A DNA stretch of 64,000 nt from Bryobacter sp. (lineage in GTDB: Bacteria; Acidobacteriota; Terriglobia; Bryobacterales; Bryobacteraceae), in NCBI GenBank assembly GCA_022843625.1, contig JALHNH010000031.1, forward strand, positions 1-64,000. Reading direction: 5' to 3'. Under the pieces are notes generated by a model. It worked only from the letters and a program-made list of their open reading frames with translations. It was not told where the DNA came from and did no database searches. Shown here piece after piece: positions 16,442 to 25,270 of the stretch (positions are counted from its first letter, which is position 1; the number at the start of each line of letters is the position of its first letter). The translations under genes were made by a program, and so were the position numbers.

Positions 16442-19168
16442 TTAGGGCTTGATGCCTGCCTTTTCAAAATCGCCCGCCTTGAAGATGCTGAGCTTCGAAG
16501 GATCCATGTACTTCTTGAAAACTTCATTCACCTTCTCGGGCGTAAGAGCATCGACTTTGCTTTCCACTTCGCGAGTGAAGAGCATTGTTCGATTGTAGGC
16601 TGCGTTGTTGTTGAGAGTACCCGTGAGCATACTGTCTTCAGTTCGCATAACCTGCCGCGATTGCAGCCAGCCCTTCTTGGCCGAGTTTACTTCGTCAAGA
16701 GTAAAACCGTCCTTGAAAGCTTTTTCCAGTTCTTCCTGGAAGGCCTTTTCCACCTTCTGGATGTTGGCGGGATTGAGGATGGCGTTGCCCATGAACATGG
16801 CATTGTCCTGCTTGGGAGATGCCGAGAAGTTGGCACCTACTCCATAGCTCAAGCCCTCCTTGCCGCGGATACGGCTGGCCAGACGGGAGTTCAGGAAGCC
16901 GCCACCCAAAATGTAGTTGCCAAGAACCAGAGCAGGATAGTCAGGATGATCATCGTTGATCTGGATCGGGAAGCTTGCGAAGAACACAGCATTGGCCTTG
17001 TCTGGAGTCTGGAAAGACTGATTGACAGGTTCTACAGGTCTAAAGGGGTTGGGGATTCGAGTATAGGGCGAGTTGGACTTCCAGGACCCAAAGAGATTGG
17101 TGAGAAGCGGGGCAATGGCTGCCTCATCAAAATCGCCGACAATCGAGATCTGCCCTGATGAGGCACCATAGAACTGCTTGTGGAAGGCCTTCAGGTCGTC
17201 GAGCTTAACAGCTTTGATGTTGGCAATCTGCTCTTCGGGGGTAGGACGATAGCGGACATCGCCCTTGGGATAGGGGGACATGTGGCGCATCATGGCCGTC
17301 ATGGCAACCGACTGGGGTTCCTTTTGACCGTTCTCAACACCGGTGATGAGGTTCTTGGTTAGCTCCTGAAATTCGCTTTCAGGGAAAGAAGGTTCCTTCA
17401 TCAGCTCAGCTACCAATGTAAGAACTGCGGGTAGATTGGCGCGCGTGGTTTCAATGCTTGCCAGCACTAGAGCTGCCCCACCGAAAATACGAGCGTTTGC
17501 CTTCAGGCGATCAAGTTCGTCTTTGATTTGCTTCTTGTCTCGCTTGTTGGTGCCGCGATCGAGCATGCTGGCTGTGAGCCTGCCAATCTCAATTTTGCCC
17601 ATCAGAGATTTTTCATCGCCCATGTTGAGAACGATCTGGGCATTTACTTTTTCTCCGCGATTCTTTTTCGACAGGAGCATGGTTTGGATTCCAGCCGGAA
17701 GTTTTGCGCGCTTAGTGCGGTTGTCGATATTGGCTGCTGAGGAATCAAAAGCTTCGCCCGCTGCCAGAGCCGCGCCACCCTTGTAGTCTTTTACGAGCGA
17801 AGAAATCGTGGGCGCCTTGGGCACTTCGGTGCGATCGGGCTTGTCTTCAGGGATGAAGACGCCGAGGGTACGATTGGATGGCTTCAAGTAGCGCAGGGCA
17901 GCTTGCTGCACTTGTTCCACGGTTGCGTTGAGTGTTGCATCGCGGGTGACGAAGAAGGTGCGCCAATCTCCCAGGGCGATGTAATCGCTGAGTGTCAATC
18001 CGACACGCTCTGCGTTGTTGAACCGAATCTCGTAGTTCTTGCGCAATGCCTGCTTGGCCTGCTCCACTTCCTCTTTGGTGACGGGCTCTTTGGCAAAGCC
18101 CTCCACGGTGTCGAGTAGAATCTTCTTTGCTTCTTCGATATTGTCAGTCTTGGACAGGACAAGGCCATTGAGCATGGCACCAGGCTCGGCGAGTTCAAAG
18201 GTCTGGGTGAAGCTTTGAGTAGCCTTCTTGGTTTCCACGAGGCGCTTGTAAATTCTGCCCGTTGCATCATCACTCAAGATAGCGTCGAGCACATTCAGGG
18301 CGCCGAGGTCAGGATGAGTGCCAGCAGGGATATGATAACCAGCCATTAATACCTGGATGCCGCCTACGCGGCGGACGGTCACCAGGCGCTCGCCATCCTG
18401 CACTGGCTCTTCTGTGTAGGTTGCTTGAATTGTGCGCTCAGGCTTGGGGATTGAGCCAAAAAGTTCCATCACCATGGCCAGTGTTTTCGCTTCATCGAAC
18501 TTACCGGTAATCGTGAGCACCGCATTGTCAGGCTGATAGAAGCGCTTGTAGAAGGCCTGTAGACGCTCGATGTTAACTCCCTCGATATCGCTACGCGCAC
18601 CGATGGTTGTCTTGCCATAGTTATGCCATTCGAACATCGTGGCCAGCGTGCGCTGGAACATGATGTTGAAGGGGTTGTTTTCGCCGCTCTCAAACTCGTT
18701 GCGGACCACAGTCATTTCGCTGTCGAGGTCTTTTCTTGCGATGAAGGAGTTGACCATGCGGTCGGATTCGAGATCGAGTGCCCAACGGAGATTCTCCTCT
18801 GACGCGTTGCAGGTTTCGAAGTAGTTGGTGCGGTCCCAACTTGTGGTTCCGTTCGGGAAGCAGCCGTGGTCGGTGAGTTCTTTAGGAATGTTGCCATGCT
18901 TCGGAGTGCCCTTAAATACCAGGTGCTCGAGCAAGTGAGCCATACCCGTTTCGCCATAGTTTTCGTGGCGGGAACCTACCAGGTAGGTGATATTTACGGT
19001 GAACTTATTCTTTGACGGATCAGGAAAAAGAAGCACCTTCAAGCCGTTACGAGTGAGCTTGTATTCGGTAATGCCTTCTACGGTTACACCACGCTCCAGC
19101 CCGGGCGGGAGGGGGGCTTGAGCGTAGAGGCCAAGACCAACACAAATCGATAAAACGAATCTAAGCAT
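16442..19168 (-). CDS. Two-domain M16 zinc metallopeptidase, secreted
   Basis: A 908-residue protein with a signal peptide (about 1-17). The N-terminal M16 domain has the inverted zinc motif HLLEH at residues 78-82, with a downstream VVRNEFE glutamate. The second half repeats the fold (a region starting near AKLPAGIQTMLLSKKNRG) without a zinc motif, as in single-chain M16 enzymes. It probably degrades peptides in the periplasm. It lies 18 bases after a TonB-dependent receptor gene on the same strand; this arrangement recalls receptor/M16-protease pairs used to import and digest a protein ligand, which is an inference. Confidence 0.93.
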   Translation of the reverse strand: MLRFVLSICVGLGLYAQAPLPPGLERGVTVEGITEYKLTRNGLKVLLFPDPSKNKFTVNITYLVGSRHENYGETGMAHLLEHLVFKGTPKHGNIPKELTDHGCFPNGTTSWDRTNYFETCNASEENLRWALDLESDRMVNSFIARKDLDSEMTVVRNEFESGENNPFNIMFQRTLATMFEWHNYGKTTIGARSDIEGVNIERLQAFYKRFYQPDNAVLTITGKFDEAKTLAMVMELFGSIPKPERTIQATYTEEPVQDGERLVTVRRVGGIQVLMAGYHIPAGTHPDLGALNVLDAILSDDATGRIYKRLVETKKATQSFTQTFELAEPGAMLNGLVLSKTDNIEEAKKILLDTVEGFAKEPVTKEEVEQAKQALRKNYEIRFNNAERVGLTLSDYIALGDWRTFFVTRDATLNATVEQVQQAALRYLKPSNRTLGVFIPEDKPDRTEVPKAPTISSLVKDYKGGAALAAGEAFDSSAANIDNRTKRAKLPAGIQTMLLSKKNRGEKVNAQIVLNMGDEKSLMGKIEIGRLTASMLDRGTNKRDKKQIKDELDRLKANARIFGGAALVLASIETTRANLPAVLTLVAELMKEPSFPESEFQELTKNLITGVENGQKEPQSVAMTAMMRHMSPYPKGDVRYRPTPEEQIANIKAVKLDDLKAFHKQFYGASSGQISIVGDFDEAAIAPLLTNLFGSWKSNSPYTRIPNPFRPVEPVNQSFQTPDKANAVFFASFPIQINDDHPDYPALVLGNYILGGGFLNSRLASRIRGKEGLSYGVGANFSASPKQDNAMFMGNAILNPANIQKVEKAFQEELEKAFKDGFTLDEVNSAKKGWLQSRQVMRTEDSMLTGTLNNNAAYNRTMLFTREVESKVDALTPEKVNEVFKKYMDPSKLSIFKAGDFEKAGIKP

Positions 19169-19186
19169 AACTTAAGCTTAGCCCGG

Positions 19187-22100
19187 TTAGAAGTAAATCT
19201 TGGAACCCACTTCCACCCTTCGCGCATTGTCTACGACGCCGCCTGCGCTGCCAAAGTTAGCCTGTCCCACTGTGATTACACTTGGGCCACCGAAAGAGAC
19301 CTGATTGAGCACGTTGAAAGCACGAAGCTGAAGCGACATGCGGATTTTGTCCGTAAGGAACACCGACTTCTGCAGGTTCACGTCGCTTGCCCTCAACCAG
19401 CCTTCCCGAATGTTGGGGAGAAAGCGGGGCCCGTCGGGGATTTGAAACTCAGGCGTGGTGCGAAAGGCTGCCGGGTTAAACCAGGGTTTGGTGCAGCCGC
19501 AGGCATTGGACCAATCGCGACTGTTGGCGATGGATTGCGAGAGCGGATAGGCAGCTTCTACGCCCGGAACCACTGAAGCTCGGGACGGATTCGCGCCAGC
19601 GATGCGCGACAGATCGGGGCCACCTACGTTGATTGGCAGACCGGCCTGCAAGGTTGTGTTGGAGAAGAACTGCCAGTTGCCGACGAAGCGATTCATGAGC
19701 TTGTTCTTGTTGAGATACTTCTTGCCTCTGCCAAAAGGCAACTGTGTGGAGAAGGTGATGACGGCCCGTTGCGGCACGTCGAAGGAGCCGACAGAGCGTT
19801 CGAGCCTGACGTTGTAGGTATCGCGAATCCCGGCTGGATCGAGGAAGGCGATGCCGTTGCCGCCGCCACCGGTTTCGAGAACCTTCGAAATCGTGTAATG
19901 CGCGCCGAGTGAGAAGCCGCGGGAGAATCTTCGATCCATTTTGAATGTGACGGCGTGATAGATGCTGTCGCCGACCGGCGGCCTGAAGTAGATCAAGCTG
20001 CCTCCGAAGGCATTCGCAGTTGTTGGCGAGGCGAACTGGGGATAGGGCTTCAACAATTGCATGCGGGGGATTCGCTGCAAAGAGAGCAAGCCGGGAAGCC
20101 CTCTACCAAAGAAGGGATTGGGCACCTGTTCAGTAAGAAAGGCACCGCCATTGGCCAGATTCTTCGGGTCGATCTGATTGAGTTCGAGGCTGTTGGTGGG
20201 CAGGCGAACACCGCGACTGCCGAAGTAGGTGACGTCGATTGCGGTGGTCTTCCCCAGCTGTTGAGCCACGGCGAAGTTCCATTGCTGGACGTAGCTGTTG
20301 GGCTGATCGCGCAGGACGAGGTTGGCGTTGTTGCCTAGGCGGAAGGTGCCGTTATCTAAACGGTTGGTGGAGTTGGGCCGTACGATGCCGCCGGGAAACG
20401 GATTGCTGAGTGTTGTACGGGGAGTGTAATCAGGGTTGAAGACATCGGCGATTACGTTGAAGTTGAAGGGTGTTGTTACGATCGCAGTTTCAAGCCCGAT
20501 CGGAAGATAGAAGATACCGAAACCGCCGCGTACGGCGGTCTTGTTTGTGACGCGGTAGGCGAAGCCGAGTCGAGGGCCGAAGTTCTTCCAGTTCGTCTTG
20601 CGGATGGTGCGAGGATTCTTGCCACCGGTGAATTCGAGAGCACCTTTAAAGCCGGTGCCGTTGTCAGCCTGTGGGTTGAAGTAGGTGAGGCGATCATGTG
20701 CTTCGCCGGTGCCGGTTTCGGCTTCCCAACGGACACCAAGATTCAGGGTGAGACGAGAATTGACCTTCCAGTCGTCCTGGAAGTAGCTACCCATATAGTG
20801 CTGGAAGGCGCTCAAGGGTTCGACTTTTTCGTAGGTGTAGGCACCAAATCCTAAAAGGAAGCTGGCCAGGCCGAGGCCTTGTTCTGGACGGGCAATGCCC
20901 AGTTGATCGCTAGACGTGTAGAACTGATTGAAGTTGTAAGCCCCGGTGGGATTGGCAACCTGGAAGGGATAGAAACGATACAGGCGGTATTCGCCACCCA
21001 TTTTAAGCGTGTGCTTGCCGCGCACCCAGACGAGGTTGTTCTGAAGGCCCTGTGTGTCGCGGGGTTGGTTGTTGAAGGCTGTGCCGCCAAGGTCTGGGAT
21101 GCCGCTGCCTACAGAGACGTTTGGATAGATGAGGACGTTGGCGGAGTCGCGGATGTAATTGGGGAGGCCGAGAGTGGTGGGGTCGAAGCCCAAAGTGTTC
21201 GAAACCAGGTTTGCTCGATAGCGCACGTACATGTAACGGAATACGTTAAAGAGATAAGGCGTGATCTGGTAGGTGTCGTCAAAGCCGGAGTTGTAGAAGC
21301 TGTCTTTGGTGTTATTGGAGTTGGTGAAGCGCACCTTGACGCTGGGCTGGGTGTCGAGCGATTTCTGTTGCGAGAAGCGGCCAAAGAGGCGGTGGCGGTC
21401 ATTGAAGATATGGTCAACGCGGGTGGTGAACAGGTCACGAGAATAGCCACGGTTGCCGGCGAAGAGGTAGTTTTGCCGACCGGTGATGGAAGATCCAATT
21501 CGGTTTGCTTCGGGATACTCTTCAAGCATTTTCACAGCCACCGGATTGAAGCGGCCTCTGGGGATTACGTTGCCTGGGAATGGATCGCGAGATCTGACGC
21601 CTCCTGAGATACGGCTAGTGTTGGGGTCATAGATCTGGATCAACTGCCCGCCGCCTGCACCGAGGAAGCGGGTTTCGGAGAAGTCGCCATTGCGCTCAAG
21701 AGTGGTGGGTACGCTGGTGATGCTACGCACCGGATCTTTCTCTCTGCGGCCTTCGAAAGCGGTAAAGAAGAAGGTCTTGTTCTTGCCACGATATAAGCCA
21801 GGGATGGAAACAGGCCCGCCGATGGTGCCGCCGTATTGGTGACGGCGCAAGACGGGGCGGATGGTGCCGAAGCGGTTGTTCACGAAGCTGTTGGCGTTGA
21901 GGAAATCGTTCTGGTGGTAATAATAAGCTGTGCCGTGATACCTGTTGCCTCCGCTTTTGGTGACGATATTGACAGCACCGCCGCCGGTGCGGCCGAACTC
22001 TGCCGAGAAGCTGTTGGTTTCGACGCGAAACTCCTGCACTGCATCTGGTGGCGGGCTGAAGGCGACACCGTTGAAGTCGCCAATCGTATTTACTGCGCCA

Positions 22101-22675
22101 TCGAGAAGGACTTCGTTGGTGGAGGTTCTGCCACCGCCGACGGAGAAGTTGGAATTAAAAACTCCTCTGCCCCCGCGAGCGTCGCCGACCTGACCTTTGG
22201 CAATTACTCCGGGAGCCAGACGTACAACGGCCATAACATCGCGTTGCACCAGAGGGAGTTCATCAATGGTCTGCGAACTGATGGTTGTGCCTACGTTGCC
22301 GGCCTCGGTTTGCAGCACAGGCGCGTCTTCGGTGACCTGAATTTCAGTGGCGACGCTGAGGAGCGAGAGCTTGAAATCGAGAACAGCAGATTGATTGATT
22401 TCGAGGCTGACCTGCTTCTGGATTTTCTTTTGGAAGCCCAGTGCCGTGACGGATATTTCGTAGAGCCCTGGGGGAAGAATTGGAAACGAAAATACGCCTG
22501 TAGCGTCGGTTGTGGTGGACTTTGTCGCGTTGGTCTCTACTTGAGTCGCGACTACAACTGCAGCAGCGATGGGAGTGGCTGTGGGGTCAAGCACAGTGCC
22601 GGTAAGGCGGGCTGTAAAGGTCTGTGCAGAGAGCAAGGGCAATAGGCAGAGCATGAAAACAACATTTCGAATCAC
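19187..22675 (-). CDS. Oar-like TonB-dependent receptor with carboxypeptidase-regulatory domain
   Basis: About 1162 residues. A signal peptide (ending LLSAQ) is followed by a carboxypeptidase-regulatory-like beta domain (TGTVLDPTATPIAAAVVVATQ, then GVFSFPILPPGLYEISVTALGFQ), a plug (SSQTIDELPLVQRDVMAVVRLAPGV) and a long outer-membrane barrel ending in F. This is the expanded Acidobacteria type, probably for uptake of glycans or peptides. I choose GTG at 22675, which gives a basic signal peptide start; ATG at 22654 is possible. The frame is open to 23122 but that extension overlaps vgrG and has no family features. The M16 peptidase gene follows. Confidence 0.92.
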   Translation of the reverse strand: MIRNVVFMLCLLPLLSAQTFTARLTGTVLDPTATPIAAAVVVATQVETNATKSTTTDATGVFSFPILPPGLYEISVTALGFQKKIQKQVSLEINQSAVLDFKLSLLSVATEIQVTEDAPVLQTEAGNVGTTISSQTIDELPLVQRDVMAVVRLAPGVIAKGQVGDARGGRGVFNSNFSVGGGRTSTNEVLLDGAVNTIGDFNGVAFSPPPDAVQEFRVETNSFSAEFGRTGGGAVNIVTKSGGNRYHGTAYYYHQNDFLNANSFVNNRFGTIRPVLRRHQYGGTIGGPVSIPGLYRGKNKTFFFTAFEGRREKDPVRSITSVPTTLERNGDFSETRFLGAGGGQLIQIYDPNTSRISGGVRSRDPFPGNVIPRGRFNPVAVKMLEEYPEANRIGSSITGRQNYLFAGNRGYSRDLFTTRVDHIFNDRHRLFGRFSQQKSLDTQPSVKVRFTNSNNTKDSFYNSGFDDTYQITPYLFNVFRYMYVRYRANLVSNTLGFDPTTLGLPNYIRDSANVLIYPNVSVGSGIPDLGGTAFNNQPRDTQGLQNNLVWVRGKHTLKMGGEYRLYRFYPFQVANPTGAYNFNQFYTSSDQLGIARPEQGLGLASFLLGFGAYTYEKVEPLSAFQHYMGSYFQDDWKVNSRLTLNLGVRWEAETGTGEAHDRLTYFNPQADNGTGFKGALEFTGGKNPRTIRKTNWKNFGPRLGFAYRVTNKTAVRGGFGIFYLPIGLETAIVTTPFNFNVIADVFNPDYTPRTTLSNPFPGGIVRPNSTNRLDNGTFRLGNNANLVLRDQPNSYVQQWNFAVAQQLGKTTAIDVTYFGSRGVRLPTNSLELNQIDPKNLANGGAFLTEQVPNPFFGRGLPGLLSLQRIPRMQLLKPYPQFASPTTANAFGGSLIYFRPPVGDSIYHAVTFKMDRRFSRGFSLGAHYTISKVLETGGGGNGIAFLDPAGIRDTYNVRLERSVGSFDVPQRAVITFSTQLPFGRGKKYLNKNKLMNRFVGNWQFFSNTTLQAGLPINVGGPDLSRIAGANPSRASVVPGVEAAYPLSQSIANSRDWSNACGCTKPWFNPAAFRTTPEFQIPDGPRFLPNIREGWLRASDVNLQKSVFLTDKIRMSLQLRAFNVLNQVSFGGPSVITVGQANFGSAGGVVDNARRVEVGSKIYF

Positions 22676-22897
22676 GATCTCTAGAATATCCGGAATAAGG
22701 ATGTTGTTTGACAATTCCCAGAGGTGCATCAAATCAATGACCAACGGCCTTGCAGCCTGGCCGGGCGTGGTGTTGTGGACATGGTTGTGCGGGTTTCCGG
22801 TATCGATCCCAGAACAGTACGAATCGCTATTCATTAGCCCGGTTGACCCATTTGCCCCACGAGTGGCGCTATATCTATAGACTGTAGATTCTACGCC
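22676..22897. promoter_or_regulatory. Divergent intergenic region, TonB receptor / vgrG
   Basis: This 222-base non-coding region separates the leftward receptor operon from rightward vgrG and should carry a promoter for each. A TTGACC at 22843-22848 and a TATATC at 22870-22875 on the plus strand are spaced 21 bases apart, too far for a good sigma-70 promoter. No clear promoter could be assigned. Confidence 0.35.
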
Positions 22898-24700
22898 ATG
22901 CCAATCAAGCAAGAGAAATTCCCTTATGAAGTACTGATCCCCCATCTGGGGAAGGACACGTTCGCCTTGATGACCCTCGATGGGAGCGAGTTTGTTTCTA
23001 ATACTTACAACTACCGGGTTGTTATGGCTACGTACGACAAGTCCATCGACGACGAAGATTTGCTGCGGAAAGCGATCGTAATCAAGGTGCGCCGGGATGG
23101 AATCCCGGACCGCGTCATTCACGGTCTGATCCAGCGAACGAAACTACTCGGCGTGGAGCCAGAGCCCAAGCCGGTCTACTTTTGGGAAGCTACGGTAGTT
23201 CCTGCACTCTGGTTTCTGAACCTGGAGACCGAATGCCGGCACTTTCTGAAAAAGACAGCGGTGGACATTGTGAAAGAAGTGCTGCGGGAGCACGGCGTTG
23301 TCAATTTTGAATTTAAAGTGCAGGCAAAATTGCCGGTTAGGGAATTCACGGTTCAGTACCGCGAGACCAGCTTTAATTTTATTTCCAGGCTCCTTGAAGA
23401 GGAGGGGATTTTCTACTGGTTTGAACACACCGAGCAGCGTCACCAACTGGTGTTTGCCGACAGCAACTCGGCTACGCAGAACAGTCCACATCTGTGCAAA
23501 TTTCCATATGGAAAAGGAACGGTCTCTGGAGCGGGAGCCGGGGTAATCGACAGTCTGGAACAATCGGTCTCGATCCATACAGGCAAAATGACGTTTCAGG
23601 ATTTCAACTTTGAAAAGAGTTCTGTCAGCTTGCTGGCATCCACTTCGGGCAAGCGAATGGCCGAAGTCTACGATTATCCCGGCTTCTATACCACCAAGGA
23701 AGAGGGGGAACGCTATGCGCGTCTTCGACTGGAGGAGCAGGAAGCCAACCTGAGAATCGTTCAACTGGACACGATCTCAACCACTCTTTTGCCAGGTTTT
23801 CGCTTTGAAGTTACAGACCATTTCGATGCACAGGTAAACACTTCCTACATCGCGCTCAGCAGTACCATTGAGTGCCGGCAGAGCGTGATGGACGATGGGG
23901 ATGGGGGAGCAACCAGCACGGCGCGATTTAGCCTGTCGGCAATCCCGATGAAGGTACCCTACCGGCCAGCTCGCTTGCATCCCAAACCGATGATTCACGG
24001 TGTACAGACCGCGATTGTGTGTGGCCCTTCGGGCAATGAGATCCATTGCGACAAATACGGCAGGGTAAAGGTTCAATTTCACTGGGATCGCAAGAACAAG
24101 AGGGACGATAATTCCTCTCACTGGATTCGTATCTCAAACACGATGGCCGGCGCGAATTGGGGCCAGATATCCATTCCCAGGATCGGTCAGGAAGTGATCG
24201 TCAGTTTTCTTGAAGGGGACCCGGATCGCCCGATCATTACCGGTCGAGTGTACAACGACCAACAGATGCCGCCGTATGGGTTACCGGACAACAAGACACA
24301 ATCGGGCTTCAAGTCAAGATCGAGCCCGGGTGGGGGGTCTTCTGACTTCAATGAGTTTCGTTTTGAAGACAAGAAGGGGAGCGAGCAGATTTACCTTCAT
24401 GCCCAGAAGGATTACGACGAACTGATTGAAGAGCAGCACACAATCACCGTGCAGAAGAAAGATCAGATCACCAAGGTTGAGCAAGGAGACCGCAAGATCA
24501 CCGTGTCTATGGGGAATAACAACCTTGAGGCAAGTGCGGGAAAGATCGGCGAGAAGGCCGCTCAGGAGATCAAAATGGAATGCGGTGGCTCCACCATCAC
24601 GATGACTCCGGCGAGCATCGAGCTTAAAATTGGCGGTTCATCCATTACGATGACCGGAGCCTCCATGATGATCAAAGCAAACGTGATTCTCCAGAACTAG
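22898..24700 (+). CDS. vgrG: T6SS spike protein VgrG (TssI)
   Basis: A 600-residue VgrG. The gp27-like base covers about 1-360 (LMTLDGSEFVSNTYNYRV, then FNFISRLLEEEGIFYWFEH). The gp5-like OB fold follows, with HCDKYGRVKVQFHWDR, WGQISIPRIGQEVIVSFLEGDPDRPIITGRVYN and FRFEDKKGSEQIYLHAQKD. The C-terminus is a beta-helix needle (GGSTITMTPASIEL) ending at residue 600. There is no extra effector domain and no PAAR gene next to it. The DUF6931-like gene starts 6 bases later. It is separated from the main T6SS operon by the receptor/peptidase operon on the other strand. Confidence 0.97.
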   Translation: MPIKQEKFPYEVLIPHLGKDTFALMTLDGSEFVSNTYNYRVVMATYDKSIDDEDLLRKAIVIKVRRDGIPDRVIHGLIQRTKLLGVEPEPKPVYFWEATVVPALWFLNLETECRHFLKKTAVDIVKEVLREHGVVNFEFKVQAKLPVREFTVQYRETSFNFISRLLEEEGIFYWFEHTEQRHQLVFADSNSATQNSPHLCKFPYGKGTVSGAGAGVIDSLEQSVSIHTGKMTFQDFNFEKSSVSLLASTSGKRMAEVYDYPGFYTTKEEGERYARLRLEEQEANLRIVQLDTISTTLLPGFRFEVTDHFDAQVNTSYIALSSTIECRQSVMDDGDGGATSTARFSLSAIPMKVPYRPARLHPKPMIHGVQTAIVCGPSGNEIHCDKYGRVKVQFHWDRKNKRDDNSSHWIRISNTMAGANWGQISIPRIGQEVIVSFLEGDPDRPIITGRVYNDQQMPPYGLPDNKTQSGFKSRSSPGGGSSDFNEFRFEDKKGSEQIYLHAQKDYDELIEEQHTITVQKKDQITKVEQGDRKITVSMGNNNLEASAGKIGEKAAQEIKMECGGSTITMTPASIELKIGGSSITMTGASMMIKANVILQN

Positions 24701-24706
24701 CAACCC

Positions 24707-25270
24707 ATGACAGCCAAGAACGCATCCGAAATCAGTGTGCAAGCACAAATCAAGATTCCCGCGAAGGATCTGCTGCCGCTTGCACAAAATGCGGGTCACT
24801 ATTGTGAACTGCTAATCGAGCGTCACTTCTGGATGGAGGCGATCGCTTACCTGAGTCATGCCATCAGCCCGCGAGAGGGGATCTGGTGGGCCTGGTTTTG
24901 TACCCGCAAGGCATCGCTGCCGAAGAACGACCCAGCCGAAATTCAGGCGCTAGCAACGGCCGAAGCCTGGATTGGACAGCCCGTTGAGGAGAACCGCAAA
25001 AAGTCTGGCGATCTTGCCGAAAGGTTACCGGATGGCTCAGCCGCTCAAGCTGTGCTGAGGGCCATTCATTACACGGGTGAGACAATCAATCAAATCAACT
25101 CGGAAAAGATTCCGGTAATTCCATACATGAGCAATAAATTTATACAGGTGGCTGTAGTGACATCGGTGTATGCATTGGACCCGGAGCACCCGGAGGCAGT
25201 GGCTGGAGACTTTCTGAAGCAGGGGATGGATGTTGCTAACCGCATTCAGCTTTGGGCGAAATACGCTTAG
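24707..25270 (+). CDS. DUF6931-like protein, VgrG-associated
   Basis: A 187-residue helical, soluble protein. It fits the DUF6931 pattern as I remember it: AIAYLSHAISPREGIWWAWFCTRK, then ATAEAWIGQPVEENRK, and a C-terminal VAVVTSVYAL helix with DFLKQGMDVANR. It directly follows vgrG, so a role in loading or folding of the spike, or as an adaptor for a cargo, is likely but unproven. No signal peptide or catalytic motif is visible. The stop overlaps the convergent VWFA gene by 4 bases. Confidence 0.75.
   Translation: MTAKNASEISVQAQIKIPAKDLLPLAQNAGHYCELLIERHFWMEAIAYLSHAISPREGIWWAWFCTRKASLPKNDPAEIQALATAEAWIGQPVEENRKKSGDLAERLPDGSAAQAVLRAIHYTGETINQINSEKIPVIPYMSNKFIQVAVVTSVYALDPEHPEAVAGDFLKQGMDVANRIQLWAKYA

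Noticed and set aside
20879-22645. Long plus-strand open frames (about 242 and 269 residues) over the receptor gene
   Set aside because: They are antisense to a well-supported receptor, have no start signals and have low-complexity composition typical of shadow frames.
22676-23122. N-terminal extension of the TonB receptor frame
   Set aside because: It has no receptor features, overlaps vgrG on the other strand and lies upstream of a proper signal peptide at 22675.
23144-23764. 206-residue minus-strand frame over vgrG
   Set aside because: Fully inside vgrG in the opposite direction and without recognisable features.
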